From Chlorokybus atmophyticus (Eukaryota; Streptophyta; Chlorokybophyceae; Chlorokybales; Chlorokybaceae): a DNA stretch of 64,000 bases. Below, one piece after another: positions 25,101 to 36,910 of this stretch. Within the stretch, counting starts at the first letter, position 1; each line of letters begins with the position of its first letter. The translations under genes were made by a program, and so were the position numbers. Location of the stretch: assembly GCA_009103225.1 (NCBI GenBank), contig RHPI01002533.1:361836-425835 (forward strand). Direction: 5' to 3'. The notes under the pieces are model-generated. The model saw only the letters and a list, made by a program, of their open reading frames with translations. It made no database searches and was not told the origin of the DNA.

Positions 25101-25439
25101 TGTAAGGAGAGGGGGTGCTACCTCCTCCCTTTAATCCCCTACCCCAACACCACCACCAGCCACGCCGACCACACCGCCGCCGCCAGGGGCAACTGCCGAA
25201 GCAGAAGATCCCCTGGCTATAGCGGCTGCTGCGTTAGCAGTGCCGCCATACAGCTGATATCGACATGAGACTCATGTCTCATGTCGATATCAGTGTTACA
25301 GTTAAGTAACACTACATTAGGGCCTTAACACTAGGTTAACGGCCCTAATACGGCTTAATTGGCGGTATATACCCGTTGGGACCCTTAATTAATCCTAAAT
25401 AAGGGCGGGGAACCTCTATAGAGGTAGCACTCCGTTACA
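25101..25439 (-). repeat. 5' LTR of the gypsy element (right copy)
   Basis: Same length and hairpins as 23868-24206, with four base differences by my reading. It is followed by the AATGC target duplicate. Confidence 0.93.
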
Positions 25440-25444
25440 AATGC

Positions 25445-26300
25445 ATAAAGTAAAACAATGTTTATATCAATGACCTTGGCAACATTTGCATTACACATGG
25501 GGCCTTCAATCAAGGGGCCATGGTAGACCGTTATGGTAGAGCTACGACCCCAACCGTGCAATTAGCAGGCAAAGATACGGGTTGCAGTTGGCAAGGAGCA
25601 GGCTTCATTGTACAGCAATGCTGGTTGGCTTTTTCTCTTTGCCCACCGCACACCATCTGTTAACAAAGAAGTCCCTCTATTGTAAGAGCCAACCATTGTG
25701 TATAATACCACTTGATGTGTAACCGCAAACAACCATGCAAGAACATGTCGATGATACCCACCCACCCACCCATACTCACGTTTAAAGCGGCACACAAAGC
25801 CTGACAAGTTGTGCAGCAAGTTGTATCAAGCCTTTATTAGCTTGGTTGAGCTTCACAGCTTCCTCCATAACTTGTCACTATGCGCCTGTTGTGTAACGAT
25901 ACCTCTCACTTTCTTGCTGGACGGCTTGGCAAACTTATGCACAAGCACAAGGAGTTACTTCCGGAAGCCCGACCAGCAACACACGGTGCAGTACCTTGAA
26001 GGGGAAGTCACAGCACCGCACCAAGAAAGGAGGATGCCACCAACCTCTCTACTCAGCTCCCACACACATGCACACTCAAGCACACCCCACACACATGTGC
26101 AAAGCTGCCACAAGCATCACACCCCACATGGGATGGGAGGGAGAGCCCCTTGAACAACTAAACTAGGCACCCCACACACAAGAGTCGAGTATGCACATGC
26201 TGAGCCCCCTCAACACTTGTTGAGGCCGTTCATATACCCCCTCTTTGCTGCTCTCCGACCTAGAACATCCAAGTCCAAGGCTACTTGCCTTGTCATGGCT
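25445..26300. other. Stretch without a recognised gene
   Basis: Mixed-composition sequence with CA-rich tracts (about 26060-26110). Short open frames occur on both strands, but none has a motif or a splice-supported extension that I can defend. Confidence 0.35.
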
Positions 26301-26324
26301 GCGTTGACCACAACTCATGTCTAG

Positions 26325-26500
26325 GGCTGCCACATCAGCCCTTGGACCTCTTGTTTAATGTCCAAGACTGATCACACATCAGCCTCGGACATTGTGAACG
26401 TCCTTCGCTGGTCACATCAGCTTTGGAAATCACAAACATCACCCTTAGGCAATGTGAACGTCCTTGGCTGGTCATATCAGCCTGGGACATCACACATATG
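26325..26500. repeat. Degenerate tandem repeat of about 40-60 bp
   Basis: Three to four imperfect units share a core like CATCAGCCTTGGACAT followed by GTGAACGTCCTTGGCTG. It is followed (about 26495-26620) by a simple CATATGC-rich alternating tract. Confidence 0.7.
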
Positions 26501-26994
26501 CGCATGCATGCATACACATGCATACATCTAGTACGTACCTCATATCCTCACATATGCACTCATATGCGGACATATGCGCATGCAAACATATGCACACACA
26601 TGCGGACACATGGCTCACATGGCCATGTTTCAATGGTACCGACCAGCTCTGTGCTTGCAGATATGCAATACCTTGTGTAGTTTATCTCACTCAAGGCCTC
26701 ATAGGCTCAAGAGCAGACCACGTGAGAGCCACCCCACAGCACTACACATGCTTATGACAAGGACAACGCACCCAGTCTCATCTTACTTACATACGTAAGG
26801 AACAAAGAACGACTTTAGCCAGCCTTACAGGCGTGACATGTTGTGAAGACAGTGTTTGTGCTAGCCGTTTACTCTTTACAACCATATTTGTCAAATGCAT
26901 GAGCGAGTACTGCCTAAGACATGTCAATGCGCACTAGACAAGTTGTTAACCTGATGATGACTTCATTGGCGGCAAACCTGCAGACACATGCCAG

Positions 26995-28790
26995 TCACGT
27001 GAAGTGCTTGAAGTGGCGTGGACAGCTTGTGCGACCTTCGGTAGGCTGGGTGCTGCAGCACCGCCCGCAGAGTTGCTCTACGCACTGAGCGGCCCACATG
27101 TTGCCGCACGCGCATGTGTGCGGCGTGGCGAACCCATGCTTGGCCCCTGCATTGTCGCGGGAACTAGCCTCATTTGTATGTCGTACCTCAGCTGCTCCAC
27201 CAGCAGCTCCCGCGACGCGCGCACTGGCACATCACGTAGCTCATGCCGCTGCCTCGCGCGCCAAGGTGCGTGTAGAACACGCACACCTCATCTTCAGCAT
27301 TGTGACATACATGGTCGCAGGTGTTAGTTGAAGGGAGAATGCGTTTATACCAACACTGCAGTGCAACAAACGTGAATGCAAGCATGTACCAGCAATTGTA
27401 ACTTGTTTTAGCACACTCACCTTCCCGCATGTGAGGCAGAAGATGTGCTTGTTCTGAAGCAACTTCCACAGTCAGCCTCTCAGCAGCTGGTCCGCCCGCG
27501 TAATAAAATCTTCATTGCTGCAGACTGTTGCCAAGTTCAATTTCAATTGTATGCACGCATCCACCAGACCTGCGTCGCCACACCAACAGCAGGCGATGTG
27601 ACGGCCACACCAATGCACCTGCGCTGCAATGCGAATGACAATATTGTTGGCCTTTGTTGCAAGCTCCCTGACAAGAGGCGTGATCACGCAGCTATATAGC
27701 ATATATGAGTTATTGAGCAGAGCGCCACACTCGCACACCTTGCCTCATCATTATCATCATGATGGTCATCACCTTCTCTCCTTCCAACACCATGCTCATC
27801 CATTGACGTGAGTTGTCATTGTTAACTTAAAGATCTTAAAGGTCATCCTCATCCATGTACATATCATCACCAATACCACAGTACTCGTCCTCGCTGCCGC
27901 AAACTGACCAACTCTCGTAAACGTCGTAGACCAAAACGTTGAAGTCATCAACATAGTAGATGTAGTTACGGTTGTCCACTTCGAAACCAACATTGCAGGC
28001 GCCGTTGGAGGTATTATCCGCAATCATTGATGGGGAAGTCTTTAACCATTGTTGCAACAACTACATCCACGTAACATTTAATATCGTCTGAGAGGCGGAT
28101 GACATATGCAAGGCTTGGTCTTGCGGAGTTGGGGAGACAGGACAATCATGGTTTGCGGTAACAAGTAATTGGCTGCTTTCGCTGCAAGCAGGGTGACCGC
28201 CGCATGACAAGTGGGTAAGCTTGAGACGCTGCAAGATGGACGTGTGTTAAATTGTATCACTCATTGCGTGCATAGTGCATGTGCGCGGGTGCGCGTACGC
28301 TAGTGCGCGTGCTTGTACATGTATGCATGTGCGTGGCTCTGCATGCACATACGTGCGTGTGGGTGGGTGTGTAGTATATGTGTCAATCTATGCTTCGCAT
28401 CCACCTTCATCCTAGACACCGCTGCTTGACGTCTGATCCGCCTGCAGGCTGATGCCGCCTACTGCCTGCTTCATGCACCCGAAAAACATGCGTTGCCTCC
28501 ACACACATTACCCTACACAGCAAAGTATACCAACCTGCGGCTCGATGCACAATCGCTGGTGGTACAACCGAAGCCCACTTCAGCGCCAGCGTCACGCCGT
28601 GCCGGGCACGCTGCCCAGCCCTCAATGGCGAGGTCGGCCAACAACACCTGGATGAGGCGGATCTCCTCATTCAAGGGGAGTTGCTGCCCAATGGCTCTAA
28701 TCACCTGTTCAGGCAGGACTGCGTCTGTGTTCTTCAGCCTGGACTGGTCACGCCTGGCTGCATTGGCCACACTGTAATGCAGCCCATGGC
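26995..28790 (-). pseudogene. Decayed copy of an F-box-like / Cys-rich gene (paralogue of 34.7-36.9 kb)
   Basis: Reading leftward: an F-box-like N-terminus (AVLPEQVIRAIGQQLP, EEIRLIQVLLADLAIEGWA) near 28.6-28.7 kb; an acidic segment (CGSEDEYCGIGDDMYMDEDD) at 27.84-27.9 kb; a Cys/His segment (HWCGRHIACCWCGD, then VDACIQLKLNLATV) near 27.6 kb; FCLTCGK; and a final Cys-rich module with CACGN, QLCGRCC and CPRH ending in TGA at 26995. Compared with the other copy it has a 16-base insertion in the first exon, an in-frame TGA between QLLRG and LWKLL, a CAG to CAA change at one probable splice acceptor, and a frame break after NDCG. Its 5' end is cut off at 28791 by an LTR-like element. The function is unknown; an F-box would suggest a ubiquitin-ligase adaptor, but this is not certain. 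Confidence 0.65.
28260..28385. repeat. Alternating GT/GC purine-pyrimidine tract
   Basis: TGCGTGCATAGTGCATGTGCG-type simple sequence, probably inside an intron of the pseudogene. Confidence 0.6.
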
Positions 28791-30630
28791 TGTAATGGGG
28801 GCCTTTTTTCTTGATTCATTAAGTGCTTCACGTAGTGAATCCGACCTTAGTTATCTCACACAAACTTAGCGCAATTAAATTCAAGCTAAATGTTTACAGG
28901 TGGCAATTCTCGGAATTCACGACATTGCGAATATAGCCAATGCTTCATTAACCAGTTCAACTTATTTGTTCACTTAATCCATTAATAAACTATCACTCAA
29001 AACATTGCAAAGGGCTTACGCCCTCAGAATTCTCAAGTGCGCGAAGGCGCTTCACCACCCGAGAGTGTTGGCGGCATTGCCTTGAAGGGAGATAAAAAAC
29101 CCTACTCAAGTTCCGATTATGTCCTTAACCTCGATTAGGATGATCCGCCTTTTATATGTGTATTCGCGTCTCCACGAATCCGCATTTCTTTTATAATTGG
29201 GTAATTCCTACTGCGGGCATGGGAAGCTAGCTAGACTAGTGCTAATATGCGCCAATGCCTTGATGATAATTGCGGCAACTCGCTTGATGTGGAAACTTAA
29301 ACAATAGCGACTTTCAAAGTCGCTGGGATCAAGCAAGTTGCTTAATGCTCCCCGCCTAAAGTTTTAGGGGTATCCTTCTCCCATAGAACAGGTGCTAGGG
29401 TCAATTCGGTTCTGACCTATTAAACTCGTCGTACCCTAACCTCCTACCGCGGCTTCCCATCACCGCAAGAGGAACGGGATCCCATAAAACCTCGGAACCT
29501 AAGTAGTGATGACGTTTATTTCTATCCTTACCCCTCGAGTTCCAACTTAGGCCTTAGCCTAATTCGCCGTATCTTTGTGGACGAAGCACCTATCACATTG
29601 CATCAATCTCCTAAGAACATTATTGGCACGCAAAAGGTTGCTCCCAAGTGCAAATGCTACAGCATCCACACACGCCAAGAACCATCTACTCACGCCAAGT
29701 ACCTTGTACTAAATAGCGTGAAGATTGGCGTCCATAGAAGGTCTTCACTTTTAGACTTTGTCCTTCATAAGCATGTCCTTGCACACCCGTAACTTCAACT
29801 CACTCGCGACATTCATCACAAGACGGTTGAAGCCTAGTGGTTTCGGTGATGTTATTGGTCTGCTAATCTCATTATGTTTGTATAGGGTTTGCTGGAGGAC
29901 CAAGGAGTTGATTTTTCAGGCGCGATTTTTGACGGGCTAGCTGGAGGATTAACCATATGACAACTTTCCTATCCTCAAACGTGCAAATGGGAACTCACAA
30001 ATGCAAGCTGCTGCTTCTCGCGACATCACGGACGAGTTATTAGCTGACCACTGATACACTCGAAGCTTACTAAGGCGTACAAACTATCCAGTAGTTTGTT
30101 TGAGAAGGCATCTGTCATCGCGATAGTACTATCTTGGGTACATACCATTCGCGGTACATGTACCATTATAGTTTTCGTAACAAGACACGTCCGAGTAAAG
30201 CCCCACTTTAAATCTCGGCAGCAATACTTGCTACGAGTAATTACCAAGTGTTCATCCATCTCAATTTTAATCCCATGTTCAGTAGTTAGGCCTAACCGTC
30301 TTCTCTTTTCAGCTAACTAAATGAACTCACTTTATTGGCCGCTTACGACAATGTTTGCTTAGACTTTTATGTCGTATCATGGGTTAGTGGTAGCATAGCT
30401 GTCCCCGCCATATGAGTTATTTATGCCTTAAACGGCTTCTGCCGTCATACGTGAGTTCGCTCACGTGTAACGTCTTAAAAGCCACTCGTGTGTGCCTTTC
30501 TGACTTAACACTTAGCGTTTTCACGTGCATATAACTCTTCACAATTTTCAACTTAATAAATACCACCGCTAATCAACCTATTGGTTCATTACTAAAGACT
30601 GCATAACTACTTGGACTTAGCGTCATTACA
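28791..30630 (-). mobile_element. Probable 1.84-kb LTR of a truncated gypsy-type element
   Basis: The block begins TGTAATG and ends CATTACA, so the ends are inverted repeats as in LTRs. Directly to its right is a purine tract on the minus strand (GAAGTGGAAGGGGGAGGAA), as expected inside the 3' LTR of a minus-strand element. Homology of the pseudogene to its paralogue stops at the left boundary, which supports a real insertion edge. The sequence is AT-rich and full of small inverted repeats (AGCGACTTTCAAAGTCGCT, CCTAAAGTTTTAGG). No second LTR or target duplication was found, so the element is truncated or rearranged. The length would be large for an LTR. Confidence 0.5.
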
Positions 30631-30789
30631 TTCCTCCCCCTTCCACTTCAAAGCATCCCTGCGTTGATAAACCTGGCAAGCGTACAATGATTAGTCCAAC
30701 GTCTAAGCGTATTTCATAGATAGTAGAATGGCACCGGGATTGGAAAAAAGTTAAGCAATTACTGAACACATGACGCACCGTCCTATGCT

Positions 30790-32560
30790 TGAGGAATTCT
30801 CTCAACAACCTTGAACAATTCAACCTAACGATCGCCTCACAGCTGCTCGGGCTCTCCAACTGTAAAAGAAACTATTCAGCTATTGAAAAGGAGATGCAGG
30901 CAGTAGTGTGGGCTTTTCAATTATTTCATCCTTATGTACACGGCACTGACGTGATTGTAAAAATTGACCACGCTGCTCTGACAACTCTGTTCAAAAAAGC
31001 TTAACCGCGTGGTAAAGAGGTGCGATGGGCTCGATCAGTGACAGACTTTCACTGCAAGCGTACACATTTACAGTGGTACAGATGAGGCAATGAGCGATAA
31101 TCTGGACGCGGACGCCCTATAAAGATCAGTGACGGCATTATCATGTGCCGCAGTAGATGAGGACAACAATAATGACATGGATAATTGGAGTTGGCCATCA
31201 TGCCAGAAACAGCAACAGAGCCAAGTGACGGCACTGAGACAGTGACGGCATCGCGCCAGCTCTTGTGGCAGAGCGTGTGGATTTGACAATCTTGCCACTA
31301 GTGATAGACCAGGTGCGAGCGGCGCAACAAACAGATGCGTGGTGCAAGCAAATTTTGTTGCGCCACGCATCTCACCCCGGGCTATTTAGCATGTTCACAT
31401 GAAACGCGCCAAACTTTCCATGTGATTGACAATCTGCTGTACTATGGCGAAACCTTAGGCACTAAGGCTGGTAGTATCACTATCATTGCGCAACCAGCAC
31501 TTGCACGCCATGCACGATGCGTAATTGACAGGCGGCCATTTTGGATGAGATGAAACTTTGATGAAGTTGCGCACAAGGTTGCTCTAGCCCAAACTACGCC
31601 GCACTGTACATGACCATGTCATCTCCTGCTATCTCTGTTAAATGCGCAAGGCACAGTCACACCTATCGGCGAGTTCATTGCAGCCTATCGCTATAGCAAA
31701 ACCATTTGAGTTGATTGCGTACGACATTATTGGGCCCCTGCCAGCTTCCACACGCAACAATTATTAATTTATTATGTGCCCGAAATACTTGACTAGATGG
31801 GCCATTGCCAAGGCAATACCAAAGGCGGGGGCGAATGCAGTGGCTTTATTTAAAATGAATAGTGTCTTTGCAGAACATGGTTGCCCACAGCGCAGTATAT
31901 CAGACCATGAAATGATATTCAAATCACAGGTGATTGCCGCAGTTTGCCAACAGTTAGGCATCCAACAATCATTCACCTCGCCTTACCACCCAGAGACGGC
32001 GCATGCACATGACTTTTAAAAACATGATATTCATGAACTTGAATGCAGATTAATTTAATTGAGACATGGTGCTACATATGATATTAACGGCGTACAGATT
32101 CTCAGTGCATGCTTCTACTCAATGTCTTCATCCAAGGCCTTATATGCCTGAGACCCTACCCTACTAGCAGAAGTGGGTTTCGCATCACCCAATTTAGTTG
32201 TGTCTATCGCAGCAGGTTGGTTCCGTCTCTTACAACCAACTTTAGACATAGTGCGCACGACAGCAAAATATCACTTAAATCAGGCTGAAACGCATCAGTC
32301 ACGGGGGTATGACGCTTTACATCGCCATACAATATACCAAGATAATGACCTTGTGCTGCTGCACACTTCGTCAGTCAAACGGGGTCACAATCATAAGCTG
32401 GTACATCACTGGACTGGCGCATGTGTCGTACTGTCAAAGAGTTGTAATGTAACCTACAAGCTACCGCGAGCGGACGGGCGCAAGGCAACCACGACGGCCG
32501 CTCACATTGGACAAAAAGCCGAACGTCATGCGTGAGGACAATGCTCCGGTTCAGGAGGGA
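30790..32560 (+). pseudogene. Ty3/gypsy pol remains (RNase H, integrase)
   Basis: Fragments in different frames follow the pol order. The RT/RNase H junction (NYSAIEKEMQAVVWAFQLF, KIDHAALTTLF) is at 30.86-31.0 kb. The integrase core (RWAIAKAIPKAG, FAEHGCPQRSISDHE, TSPYHPET) is at 31.78-32.0 kb. The integrase C-terminal region (DNDLVLLHTSSVKRG, KLVHHWTGACVVL, VTYKLPRADG) is at 32.3-32.5 kb. Stops and frame shifts separate them. A purine-rich AGGAGGGAATGA lies at the 3' end. It is an old copy on the opposite strand to the neighbouring LTR-like block. Confidence 0.85.
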
Positions 32561-33017
32561 ATGATGTAGGAAAATACGCTTGCCTACAAAGTTCACTGGT
32601 GTAATTCTAGTTACGCTGTATGAGTTACTCACAGCCGCTTTGTAAGGCGGCTGCCGTTAACCAATTGACAGTTGTTGTTGTTTGAACCTTGTGTGCGTCG
32701 GTGTACGTGTGCTTATACTTGCTGTCGTTGCCAACTGCTACACAGATTTCAGAGGCGGCGCTTCGCACCAGCGATCACACTTGGGCTGTACCCAGCAATA
32801 GGCGCCCTTCAGCTTGGCTTCCAGCTGCTTGCGCTTCGCGCGCAGTAGCTCTTTACTCCTCACCATTGGCACGTTAAAGGCACTAGGCCTAAGCCTTGCT
32901 TACTCCACCCACGGCCTGGCCTTACTGGGTCGTGGCTACTGGCTTGGTCTGGCATGCGATGACGCCCGAGCTTGAGGCAAGCGCACTGCACGTTGAAGTG
33001 CGCCCGCGTTATACGCA

Positions 33018-33543
33018 TGCGATGTAACAGCACCACCGTCGCCGGTGATGCCCTTCAATCCTCTACCCCAACACCCACACCGCCTATGACAAGCCTTTCA
33101 GCGGCGTGGCCGCCACTGAGCAGAGAACTGAAAGTGAGGTCACATCAGTTTGATGTGACCTTTTATATCAAGAGTTTATATCAAATATATACTTGTCGAT
33201 AATCAACTCACAATTAGACATCGACCCTACGGATAGGGTAGTTAGGAAATCTATCGTGAGCCAATCATAGCTCAGATAAGGTACCTATCGAAAGATACCT
33301 ATCGTAAGGTACCTAACGAGATAGTGATCACATTTTATCAAATGTGACACTAAATAGGCTTAAGCGGTTCTACACCCATTGGGACTTATCTAAGCTATGA
33401 TAAGCATCATAGCCTTTAAACGCCTTTAAACGAGGAACCGTAGAAAAGAGGTTTAAATAAGCATATTTAGAGTCTTATTCATACAGAATGTGTTATTTAG
33501 GTAGCAATAATACCCCTATTGTTATTGCTCCCGTTACATGCGA
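33018..33543. mobile_element. Solo LTR (516 bp) with target duplication TGCGA
   Basis: 33023-33538 begins TGTAACAG and ends CCGTTACA. It is flanked by perfect 5-bp repeats TGCGA (33018-33022 and 33539-33543). Motifs are shared in the same order with the 339-bp LTR: CTACCCCAACACC, GGCTTAA, CCATTGGGAC (CCGTTGGGAC there), GAGGAACC and CGTTACA. It is therefore a relative of that family. It also carries hairpins, for example 33137-33161 (11-bp arms AGGTCACATCA). It was presumably left by recombination between the two LTRs of a full element. Confidence 0.9.
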
Positions 33544-34520
33544 AGCTGCTCCGGCTAACTGCATATGTTATGTGTGCAGGCACTGTCACCATTCATGTTT
33601 TGCTGATATTGTACAAGGCTATATTGGTTTACAACTTAAGTAAGCTTGCGAATTTAATTTCACATATGGCTCATGTGTTGCAAGCCATGGCAAGAAGCGT
33701 GGAGAAGTACTAGTCATTACATATCAATTTGTACATTGATAGCTAAAACGTATGTTGGTGTCATACACATATTGATTGTTGTAGGAGTGTAGCTATAACT
33801 TACACAATTACATTATCTTCAGCACATTGCTTGCAAGATGAACTACAATTGTTAATGCAATGTCGTCATTCGTCCACATACGGCGGGGCTTTGTATACAG
33901 CTTGTTATACTATGTTTGCTGTTCATTTATGTAATCCTTGCAATACATAAATTGCAATGATGATTTGCACAATGTAAACAAACCCACTTATCAATTAAAC
34001 AAGATCTACACTTATCATACTTTATCAGCATTATATTCAGTGACAATCACATAGCATGCGTCTGCCTCCATAACATTTTGCTGCGCCTATCTACCAGCAC
34101 ACAGCGCAAATCCGTCATTGAGCCTTAAAGGAAGTGCAATCTCAATATAACAATTCTTATAAAAATCCGCTGTATATATCCGCTATAGTGACATATGAAC
34201 CGAATGCAGCACCATCCTGCAACTATGCGAGACAATTACTGTGTTGCAACCATTATGAACGCAAAACATAGTAGTACATGTAGGATAGCAATATATATAA
34301 ATTTATACAAATACATGGCTTCCACTTTGCAAAATAACTGACATGCATGCAATATTCATACCCTATGCATGCAACTTGCAAGCCAACCACGACATTGCAA
34401 TAACAACTTGGTTTCCATCATCAGTGATGGACCATCACTGAAGGTCCATCACCTTATACCGATGTTACAGCGGACACATATTGCACGCAATTAGCCGAGG
34501 CGGCTTCGAACTCGTATAAC
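33544..34520. other. AT-rich spacer
   Basis: No gene recognised. A small inverted-repeat cluster with CATCAGTGATGG and CCATCACTGA lies near 34418-34450. Confidence 0.4.
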
Positions 34521-34689
34521 GCGGGCGCTGCAATGCTCGCCGTCCAGGCGGAGCAAGCAAAGAGGCTCAGGCCTACTCGCCCTGTCTCCTCCTGCCCCAA
34601 TGGTGAGGGCGAGACGGGAACCTTGGCGCACGCAGCTGGAGTCCAGCCTGAAGCATGAGAGAACCAGGGATAGGCTGGAGGGGGCCTGG

Positions 34690-36910
34690 TCGGGTCTATC
34701 CCGACCAAGTGCCGGCGATGGTGCGGGACGCCGCCGCCGCAGCCTGGCCGAGGACGTAAGCGTAAAGGCAAAGCAGCAGCAGCTGAAGCAGCAGCGAAGC
34801 AGGCTGCTGTTGCAGTCAGCTATGGCCTGGACGGTGTGGCCAATGCAGCCAGGTCTGACAGGGTCAGGCCCAAGACAACCACCGCTGTCCTGCCGGGAGA
34901 GCTGATCAGAGCCATTGGGCAGCACCTGCCCTTCGCCGAGGAGCTCCGCCTCATCCAGGCGCTGCCGGCTGACCTCGCCGTTGAGGGCTGGGCAGGCACG
35001 CTCGCGCTGAAGTGGGCGGCAGCTGTGCCATCGGCGATTGTGCACCGGGACGCAGGTGGGTTGGGTGATACTTCTTGTGTAGAGCGCAATGTGTGCATAA
35101 AAGGTCTCTATGCTACTAATGGCATGCACATAGCTCCCAGCATGGCACAGTGGCAACATGCATGTCGCACAAACAGGCGCAGTCGCAAGCATTCACTCAT
35201 ACACTGACCACCGGGCTTTGCTACTTACATAGCTAGGAATCCTACTAAGCCAACTAGGCCTACGGCCCAATCCAGTGCACCATGCATGCATGCATCAACA
35301 TAGTCAATTACTTGCAACAAGTCACGTCGCGTGTGTAGGCATGCATATAGATTGGGTGCATGGGTTAGGCAGTGCCCAGGCTGTAGTTGTAAGACGATGT
35401 TAGTGCTGGCTGAAACGCATATGGATCTATAAAGCAAGCATCCCCCCCNNNNNNNNNNNNNNNNNNNNNNNNNNNNNNNNNNNNNNNNNNNNNNNNNNNN
35501 NNNNNNNNNNNNNNNNNNNNNNNNNNNNNNNNNNNNNNNNNNNNNNNNCCCCCGCGTGCGTGTGACACAGGTGCGCGCACGCACGTATACAAATGCATGC
35601 ACATGCATACATACGCGAGGGCACCATGTGGACACCGACATAAGCACGTCCCAACACGCACACTCATAGACAGGCTCCTGCAGAGTCTAAAGCCATGCAC
35701 TTGTCACCCTGCTTGCAAGCAGATTGTAACTCACTTGCAAGTGTAAACCTTGTTGTTTATTGTCCTGTTCCCCAACTCCACAGGATCAAGCCTTGCGGAG
35801 GTCATCTGCCTTAGCTGGGAGTTTGAGGGTGACATGCATGACGTCATTGAGGATGTTCTGAGCGCGTTTCTCAGCGGGAGAGAACCTGGCGACGCAAGCC
35901 CGGACAATGCCCAATGGGTTGTTACTGAACCCAAGCGTGAACCATGGATGGACAGTTATGGTTATGAGAACGGCTATCTCTTCTACGATGGTCACAACTA
36001 TTGGTGGCAGACAGCGACAGTGAGAACGAGTACATGTCTGAGGACGAGTACTGGTGTCGTAAGGAGGACCACCCTTATGGAAGTCGAGAATGAGGATGAG
36101 GAGGCGAGGTGTGTGGCACACTGCATGTTGCTGCGTGTGCATGCTTCTTTGCTTGAAGCTTGCAACAATACCCAACAGCGTTTGTTTGTACTGCAGCACC
36201 AGTGCGAGCGCGTTGACATGGCCGTCACATCGCCTGCCATCGGTGTGGCGACGCTGTCTTATGGATGCGTGCATAGAACTGAAGTTGAGCCTGGCCTCGG
36301 TGAAGACCAATGAAGCAATAGTAACGCGAGCGGAACAACTGTTCCAAGGCAGGCTGTTGAAAGTACTTCCGGACAAGCACATGACCTTCTGCCTCACATG
36401 CGAGGAGGTGAGTGTGATAAGACAAGTTGTGGTTGATTGTGTACTTGCTTTCATGCTTGCGAGTTGCAGTATATAGTATAGTGTGGACAGAAGCCATAAC
36501 CTTGACTCCACCTGCGCCCTGGCTAGTCACACTGCTGAGTCTGAGGCATGCGTGTTCTACACGCCATGGCGTGCGAGGCAGCGGCGTGAGCTGCGTGAGG
36601 CGCTGGCATGTGCGAAGCAGGAGGCGTTGGCGGAGCAGCAAAGGCGCTAGAGAGAGAGATGATGGCGGAGCTGCAAAGGCGCGACAGAGAGACAATGGGG
36701 ATAAGCCGCGATGACAGGTTTGCCATGCGGAACCAGTGCGTGTGCGGCAACACGGCATCCGTTCAGTGCGTCATGCAACTATGCGGGCTGTGCTGCAAAG
36801 CCCGCCCTATAGAAGATCGCACGAGCTGTTGCCGTCACGGCACTGGGACATGTGCTTCTATAGTGTGTCTGCAGATGCCAGTGCAACCGTCGGTGCAGGT
36901 AACAGTTTAA
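34690..36910 (+). pseudogene. F-box-like / Cys-rich gene, probably damaged; paralogue of 27.0-28.8 kb
   Basis: The first exon ends at 35055. It encodes a basic Ala-rich stretch (GRKRKGKAAAAEAAAKQ, NLS-like) and an F-box-like segment (LPGELIRAIGQHLP, LRLIQALPADLAVEGWAG). The next exon starts at 35784 (SSLAEVICLSWEFEGDMHD) and runs to YLFYDGHNYWW, where the acidic continuation (SENEYMSEDEYW) lies in another frame. A later exon encodes DACIELKLSLASVKTNEAIV and FCLTCEE before a donor at 36414. The last encodes ALEREMMAELQRRDRE and a Cys-rich module (CVCGN, QLCGLCC, CCRH). Frame breaks after YWW, before DACIEL, and at EQQRR suggest a pseudogene, though unrecognised small introns could explain some. 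A 100-N gap lies in the first intron. Codon-level differences from the other copy are mostly at third positions, so the reading frame was once selected. Confidence 0.6.
35449..35548. other. 100-N assembly gap
   Basis: A run of exactly 100 N, flanked by poly-C on both sides, is a placeholder for a gap of unknown size inside the first intron of the Cys-rich gene. Confidence 0.98.

Larger units (their letters stand above)
23863..25444 (-). mobile_element. Recent, internally deleted Ty3/gypsy (chromovirus-type) LTR retrotransposon
   Basis: Two 339-bp LTRs (23868-24206 and 25101-25439) begin TGTAAGG and end GTTACA. They flank only 894 bp, and the whole is bounded by a perfect 5-bp target duplication AATGC (23863-23867, 25440-25444). 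The element reads on the minus strand: a primer-binding site like that for initiator tRNA-Met (TTGGTATCGGAGC, minus strand, 25088-25100) lies inside the right LTR, and a purine tract (AAGGGAGAA) lies inside the left LTR. The LTRs differ at 4 positions by my reading, so the insertion is young. Gag, protease, reverse transcriptase and most of integrase are missing. Confidence 0.95.

Noticed and set aside
34491-35192. Minus-strand frame of 233 codons
   Set aside because: Antisense of the F-box-like exon (MANAARSD..LPGELIRAI), which is conserved in the inverted paralogue.
35786-36511. Minus-strand frame of 241 codons
   Set aside because: Overlaps the plus-strand Cys-rich gene, whose frame is supported by the paralogue; no motif in the minus reading.
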